Positions 58,888-64,000 of a stretch of DNA of 64,000 nt are shown here, one piece after another. The notes under the pieces are model-generated. The model saw only the letters and a program-made list of their open reading frames with translations. It did not search any database and was not told where the DNA came from. The stretch comes from Capitulum mitella (Eukaryota > Arthropoda > Thecostraca > Pollicipedomorpha > Pollicipedidae). The stretch lies in NCBI GenBank assembly GCA_030062745.1, contig CP099844.1, positions 4,121,481 through 4,185,480 of the forward strand, written 5' to 3'. Both the position numbers and the translations under genes were made by a program. The first letter of the stretch is position 1. Each line of letters opens with the position of its first letter.

Positions 58888-59026
58888 AATGTTATCGTTC
58901 CCTGGCGTCCGACAAGCGACTGGGTGGACAGTTCATCAGCCGTCGCTACAGCGAGACCTCGCTGACAGACTGTGCCGACAAGTGTCTCCGGTCAGAGACA
59001 CTTTGTCACGCCTTTAGCTACAGACG
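58888..59026 (+). CDS. PAN/Apple-domain exon
   Basis: The exon encodes about 46 residues: CYRSLA, then RLGGQFISRRY, SLTDCADKC and LCHAFSYR. The Cys and aromatic spacing (C...S-x2-DC-x3-C-x6-C-x-AFSY) is that of the first half of a PAN/Apple domain, which mediates protein or carbohydrate binding in extracellular proteins, including ZP-domain cuticle proteins of arthropods. The acceptor is CTGCCGGCAG (58878-58887) with a modest pyrimidine tract. The donor is ACG followed by GTGAGTAC at 59027. The exon starts in phase 1 and ends in phase 2. A PAN domain needs about 80 residues, so the rest must lie in a later exon. Start phase matches the signal-peptide exon at 39922. Confidence 0.75.
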
Positions 59027-59335
59027 GTGAGTACAGGTGGCCATCCGGCTAAAAGCAGTGAGTACAGCTGAACACCCAGCTACAATGAAAGTGAGAATAG
59101 CTGGTACTAAAGGTAACGAATCCAGACTCGCGTTCAGCACCGTTTTACCCCTCGTACTGAATTACAGGCCAGATTGGTATGCAAATCCGTCAGCGTATCA
59201 AATCTTAAATCATAAGCTCTCATGTATTCACCATGCTGCATGCTATGGTTCACCGGCTACAGACAGCGAGAACAGACAGTGAGTATTCACTCAGCTACAG
59301 ACAATAAGTACAGCTGACCGCCCAGCTACAGTGAG
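59012..59335 (+). repeat. Degenerate repeat copied from an exon-intron junction
   Basis: The PAN exon end AGCTACAGACG and its donor GTGAGTACAG recur downstream as AGCAGTGAGTACAGCTG, GGCTACAGACAGCGAGAA, GACAGTGAGTATTC, AGCTACAGACAATAAGTACAG and AGCTACAGTGAGTAC. There are at least four derivatives, several with intact GTGAGT donors, interspersed with unrelated sequence (59090-59250). Confidence 0.65.
59115..59252 (+). repeat. Intronic direct repeat, copy 1
   Basis: It matches 59670-59812 in order: CGAATCCAGACTCGCGTTCAG, CACCGTTT, CCAGATTGGTATGCA, GCGTATCAAATC and CTCATGTATTCA. Divergence is moderate. Confidence 0.88.
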
Positions 59336-59506
59336 TACACTGACTAAAGGTCACATCCCGCACCACTTCTGAAGCCCCCATTTTCCGCTCCACCTTGGCT
59401 GATGGTCATGTACATACTTGAGACATGTACTGTACAGGACGACTGTGATGCGCCTGTACTATGCCTTTACATACACCTTTACTTACTACGACTGTGCGTA
59501 ATGCAG

Positions 59507-59630
59507 CCCCCGTTGGCCTCTGCTCTGGAACGGACGCTCACGACGCACCCGTCGCAGAATAACGCATGCATGCGGATCTTCAGCATTAGCAAAAAGAAAG
59601 CGTGTCATGCCTTGGTCGGCTGTGTCAGGT
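59507..59630 (+). other. Possible diverged exon copy
   Basis: The segment is preceded by a plausible acceptor (GCGTAATGCAG) and ends near GTGTCAG followed by GTAACG. One frame reads NNACMRIFSISKKKACHALVGC, which may be a diverged copy of the PAN exon end (C...CHAFSY). It sits before the second copy of the intronic direct repeat, as the real exon sits before the first, so an exon-plus-intron duplication is plausible. The splice phase required by the PAN exon does not give this frame, so it is probably a relic. Confidence 0.25.
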
Positions 59631-59669
59631 AACGAGCGTCAAGGCGCCTTTGATAATTAACACGAGACT

Positions 59670-59812
59670 GAGGTGCCGAGTCCAGACTAGCGCTCAGCAC
59701 CGTTTAACCCGTTATATTACATTACTAAACGCCAGATTCGTATGCAGATCCTTCGGCGTATGAAATCGTTAATCGTAGGTTCTCATGTATTCATGATGCT
59801 GCGTGCTGTCAC
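59670..59812 (+). repeat. Intronic direct repeat, copy 2
   Basis: This is the second copy of 59115-59252, with the same landmarks (CGAGTCCAGACTAGCGCTCAG, CACCGTTT, CCAGATTCGTATGCA, CTCATGTATTCA). Confidence 0.88.
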
Positions 59813-62800
59813 TGGCCGACGTTCTTCCTTGTGCTGGATTCGGAAGAGAAAATACGCATTATCACGCATGCGCACAGTGGACAAGCGTGAAAGTGACAGG
59901 CGCCACATAGCTAGTCGCACGCGACGCGGGGCACGACCATGGCGCGCATGCGCAGCCAGTTAAGCATATTAATTATGCAATATCTTTGAGGGGAAACTGG
60001 TCAGATTTTCATGTTTTAGGTATGGGTGACACTCTTTATTCATCGGAGGTTCACCACGAATTTCAAAGACTTCACCACGAAAGACTCCACATATCTTCGG
60101 AACGGTTACGAAATTTCGACGTTGACGCAACGCTTTCTTACATATGAAAATATCTCGACGACCACCTAAACGGAGTAGACTTTATTTCTGTTTTTGTTTT
60201 TGGAACAAAGTAAGAGGCTAAACATAGGTAAAAATGAGAGGTTAAACATAACTTTAAAGCTCATTGCACCAGCACGTGGTAACATGAAATTTCCGCCTAC
60301 CCAATCGCGAGCTTTCCGTTCCACCACAGACTGCTTGCATCGTGCTACTGTTTCTTTACTTTGAGGCTGTCATCCCGGAACAAACTTTTACCAAACAACT
60401 GCTACGAAAATGTTTTCGCGGAAAGTTGGAACTAAATGAAAAAATGCATCGTCTCCAAAAAAACACCCATGAATTGATCCTATTTGGGCAGGTGCTCAAC
60501 CCTATTCCGTGCGCGCTTCCTTGAGGTACTTGAGCGTGCAGAGAAAGGGGCAGACTCCCCCCCCCCGCCGAGATCACGAGAACTACTGCTCCGACTTCCG
60601 CACAAAAATCGGCGTCCATTCGCCGTACCGTGATCAACATTTCTATTAGACAAAGGATCAAAAATTTTTGAATGGGGGGGTCACAGGACGAAAGGAGTAC
60701 AGATTTCACGGGTGGTTTCGAACAGTCCCTGCTGCCGTGTTTCTGAACGCGGTTATGAACTGCCGTGTTCCCGCGCAACTATCATGGATCAGCAGCAAAT
60801 GACTGAGTGTTGTACATCTTGCCATGGATTGGGGAAGGAGAGGGGGCCGTTTAACGCTCCCCCTGGTGCATTTCTTAGATGTCTCCCAAAGGAATAAACC
60901 CATCGTGCTGAAACTGTGAGTGCCTTTTACCATCAGTGCTGCACATGAAATATGGGAACTAAGTCATCTTCGGTCACGTTTAAATGACGTCATACAAACG
61001 ACCATGTTTTACAATTTGACGTTCAACTTTACTTCAACGCCGTATTGTTCGTGCTTTTGCAGTGAACGATGACCGTTGTTTTCACTGCATATCAGCATGA
61101 CCTAAGAGTTCAATATGGAGCACCTCTGACCTCATGCTAGGCTATCCTAGGTCAAATATGTATTTTTCATTTTTTGGACCCAGTGAGGTAAACTGGTGAC
61201 TTTTGTTTGACGTGCTGGATGGCCGGCGTGGAGACATCGGCCTTTGCGATTTTGTGCAACATTTCGTGGAAATATGCAAGATAAGATGAACAGACTCGAA
61301 GCGTCGTCCAGAGATGCCAGACGAGTTCACTTGCTTTCTTTACTCCGAATTTGCAATTAAAGAATGTCGCAATGCTTTCTTTTGCATGGTAATGGGGCAT
61401 TTTCAAGGTATTTTTCTTCCAAGGCTATTTCAAAGTGTCTTTTTAGAGTCTCTGTACCAAATGGGCCGGGAAACACATACCGTATGCCACGCCATAACGG
61501 AGGTCGAAGTTGACCCAACCTGTACCCTTGACCTTTTATGACTCCGGGTGAGATGACACTTAGAATACGAGATTAATCTGCCAGGAGCTCATCGTCACGC
61601 AATCTTCAGTCTCTGTTCGCTTTCGATTTTGATCAGGCGACACACGATGGGCACTTTTTTGTTTGACCTGGCCTGTGACGTAATCGATAAAAACATAAAA
61701 AAATGTATATATCACAAGCCCGAGAGGTTCGGTGCTATCGATGGGCATTTTTATCAGCCATATAGTACGACTGGTTCTCGAGATGGACGGGAGGGGGGTG
61801 TTAAATGTCCCTCCCAGTCAGTCGATGAAAGATGGCGAAATACCCCAGTTAATGCCGGGATACACCATGGCAGGGTATGCAGCAGCAGCTTTTCAAAACA
61901 TAATTTCCGTATTTATTCCGTACAACGAAGCCAAAAGAGATGTTGCATAAATATAACACCAGTGCAGTACACATGCATCCAAAAAAACTGATAGGCGAGG
62001 CAGAGACAGGGAGGCAAAAGAGCACGGCTATCCGCGCGGGACATTTATGCATGACAACACGCTCTGCCGCACAGCGACTCATGAACGGATGATTACCGAG
62101 TCCCCCCCCCCCCTCCCCTTACGCTGTACCCTTCTTACCCTGTAGACACCACTGCACAAAAATTTCAAATGCGTGCCCCTGCACGCCTCATGCACGCCTG
62201 TATACCCCGGCACACTTTTCTTATGTCATTAGCGATCCTACAAAAGACTGAAGTAGATATGGGTTTAGCTTAGTGCCCTTCAACCCCTTTTATTGTGCCT
62301 TGGCCCACCTCTGTCATATGTAGCAATTTTGTGTAGATGTGAACATTTCAGACAAATCATGCGGTTTTAATCCCCACATACCCCTCAGCACCGACGTACG
62401 CAGCCCGTAGCGCTACCTCACAATGTTTGGCAAGCCTTCCGTTTGCCCCGCCCCGTTTGGAACAATCCCTGTCAGAGTTTTCTGTACGATGACATTAAGC
62501 AGGCACATACTTAGTACACGTATTTCCTTTAGTTCAATCACAAAGTACTCTTGTGTACTCAAGGAAGTGACTATAATCACGTGGAAAAAAACACAGGCAG
62601 CCAGTCGCCGAAGTTCACTGCAGGTCCCCCCAAAATCAAGCCCTGGAGTCGCATCTAGCTATGGTATTAGCTCGAAATTTTGATACAACACGTAACAAGA
62701 AATCGGAGAAGTAACATACTTTTAAGGAGCTGCAACAAACCGTTTGGAAACAACAATGGAAAAGCATAAGGAGGCAGAATCTACACCCTCTCTGTCTTGC

Positions 62801-63360
62801 ACGTAATAGGGTTAATATGCCCCCTTTAGGTTTTTCGCCTGCCATTTCTGAGCATTCTGGCGTAAAATGGTCAGTTTTGGCAACCCGTTACTGAAATTCT
62901 TTTTCGCATACGCTTTGAAAAATTGAGTTTCTCACGTTATCAGAGGCGAGTCAAGGATGGAGTTTCGAGAGCACGCTAGGCCGTTTTTCGTCACTTTCGA
63001 GTCTACGGTCTCGATACGCTCTGTACGATACTATAAAAATTTAGTGATCATTTTTTGCGCTTCACCTGTCCATTTCATGCCCCATGACATATCTATTACA
63101 TTTCATGGCGGCAGTGATGGATCCAGCAAAATGAGGCAAAGAAAAATTTTCTTTTGGAAGAAGAGCTAATGAACTATATCACGTCAAGGACGTGCATATT
63201 TATCCCTCGTTGCTGTTTGTTTCGACACGTAAGGTCAAGGGAGAAAGCCAAGGGAGGGTCTAACGAGTGCCCATTTTGGTCCCTTGAACTCAAGCAACCG
63301 AACACAGCATTAAACAGGAGGGGTAGGTAAATTCCAGTTAATCCCGATATGGGATATTGT
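59813..63360. other. No gene recognised; two motif-family copies
   Basis: CAACCCTATTCCG lies at 60498-60509 and TAATAGGGTTAAT at 62805-62817. Poly-C runs lie near 60558-60568 and 62102-62114. No coding exon, RNA gene or complete element is recognised. Confidence 0.4.
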
Positions 63361-63361
63361 G

Positions 63362-63910
63362 GTAGCTAACGATTCGACAGTCAATTCTGTGCGGCGTAGT
63401 CTGAGGTTATAGCGAGCAATTAGGCAGCGAATGTAAAGCGTGATTTTTTTAGTCTGTGGCGCACGATTAGAGGAAGTAAATATATAAAACGCTCCTGATA
63501 ATAGGGAACGATTGGGCGGACGGATTTAAAACGCAGCACCTTTATTTTGCAGCGTACGTCAAGGACATACAAGGCGTAATTTCAGATCGCGTCTGTTCCG
63601 TTAAAGAGCAGCGGTAGTTAATGTTACGCTCGACGGATTCTATATTAGTATATATTTTTCATATAGCGAGAACGTTATAGTGCATGAATAGGTAGGGCGA
63701 CCTTATAAAGCGCAGTTCTGGGGTGTAGCGAACGATCATATTAGGCAAATACGCACGACATACCTTTAATTGATAGCGAACGATATGACGAGGCGAATGT
63801 AGAGCACAGGTTTATTTTATAGCGAACGATTATACAAGTTTGTGTAAAATGTAGTACAGGTTACAGCGATCGACGAAGTGAACAGAACATGTAAAGCCTA
63901 GGTTTGAAAT
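63362..63910 (+). repeat. Degenerate ATAGCGAACGAT satellite at the right edge
   Basis: The phrase TAGCGAACGAT, followed by a GGCGAATGTAAAGC-like word and AGGTTT, recurs near 63409, 63503, 63665, 63727, 63773, 63820 and 63864. Spacing is about 45-65 bp and units are heavily mutated. The phrase GTAGCTAACGATTCGACAG at 63362 may be another unit. The array may continue outside the window. Confidence 0.65.
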
Positions 63911-64000
63911 TTGGCAGGGATTTCGACGAGACCAATATGGATGCGCATTTTTAGATCATGTCTCTTTTGTTTAAGGGTAGCCACAATTAATGTTCCGCGG

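Overview
This window looks like intergenic and intronic DNA from a repeat-rich animal genome, most likely an arthropod. There is no bacterial-style gene layout, and intact long reading frames are almost absent. Splice-site-bounded exon candidates are present. Transposon families include hAT, Tigger/pogo, Tc1-mariner, Penelope-like elements and Ty3/gypsy, plus a protein family I associate with arthropod repeats. A short TTAGG run is compatible with an arthropod but is weak evidence. I cannot name the species.

Region by region. 1-7.9 kb: two inverted copies of a ~570-bp repeat flank a 2.6-kb foldback element built from ~140-bp units rich in TCAAGGTCA. A 267-bp hAT MITE with a perfect 8-bp target duplication and a decayed transposon-protein fragment also lie here. 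7.9-10.8 kb: an AGGTCA-rich dispersed repeat and a young 48-bp minisatellite. 10.8-12.6 kb: a complete Tigger/pogo transposon (inverted ends, TA flanks) with a 499-codon transposase whose DNA-binding region is scrambled by two compensating frameshifts. 14.0-17.7 kb: a 3.68-kb hAT transposon with 12-bp inverted ends, a perfect 8-bp target duplication, TAACGGAG-type subterminal arrays and a BED-finger exon, but no transposase that I can recognise. 17.7-33 kb: mostly dispersed repeats, including a scattered family marked by GGAATAGGGTTAA, and GC-rich minisatellites. 33.8-37.7 kb: a decayed Ty3/gypsy pol on the minus strand (protease, RT, RNase H, integrase). 39.4-40.0 kb: a CpG-rich block ending in a 73-nt candidate first coding exon that encodes a signal peptide. 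45-50 kb: minisatellites and TA arrays. 50-55 kb: two Penelope-like GIY-YIG endonuclease fragments, a Tc1-mariner fragment and a second fragment of the same repeat protein family seen at the left end. 55-57.2 kb: minisatellites, one interrupted by a probable hAT MITE and one by a tRNA-derived SINE. 58.9-59.8 kb: a PAN/Apple-domain exon whose donor end has been copied into an intronic repeat. 63.4-64 kb: a degenerate satellite running toward the right edge.

The most gene-like host signal is the pair of exons at 39.9 kb and 58.9 kb. Their splice phases match (1/1), and together they would give a signal peptide followed directly by a PAN domain. This suggests one secreted or membrane PAN-domain gene on the plus strand with a ~19-kb first intron. 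That joining is inference. Almost everything else is transposon-derived or tandem repeat, and no functional multi-gene system is visible.
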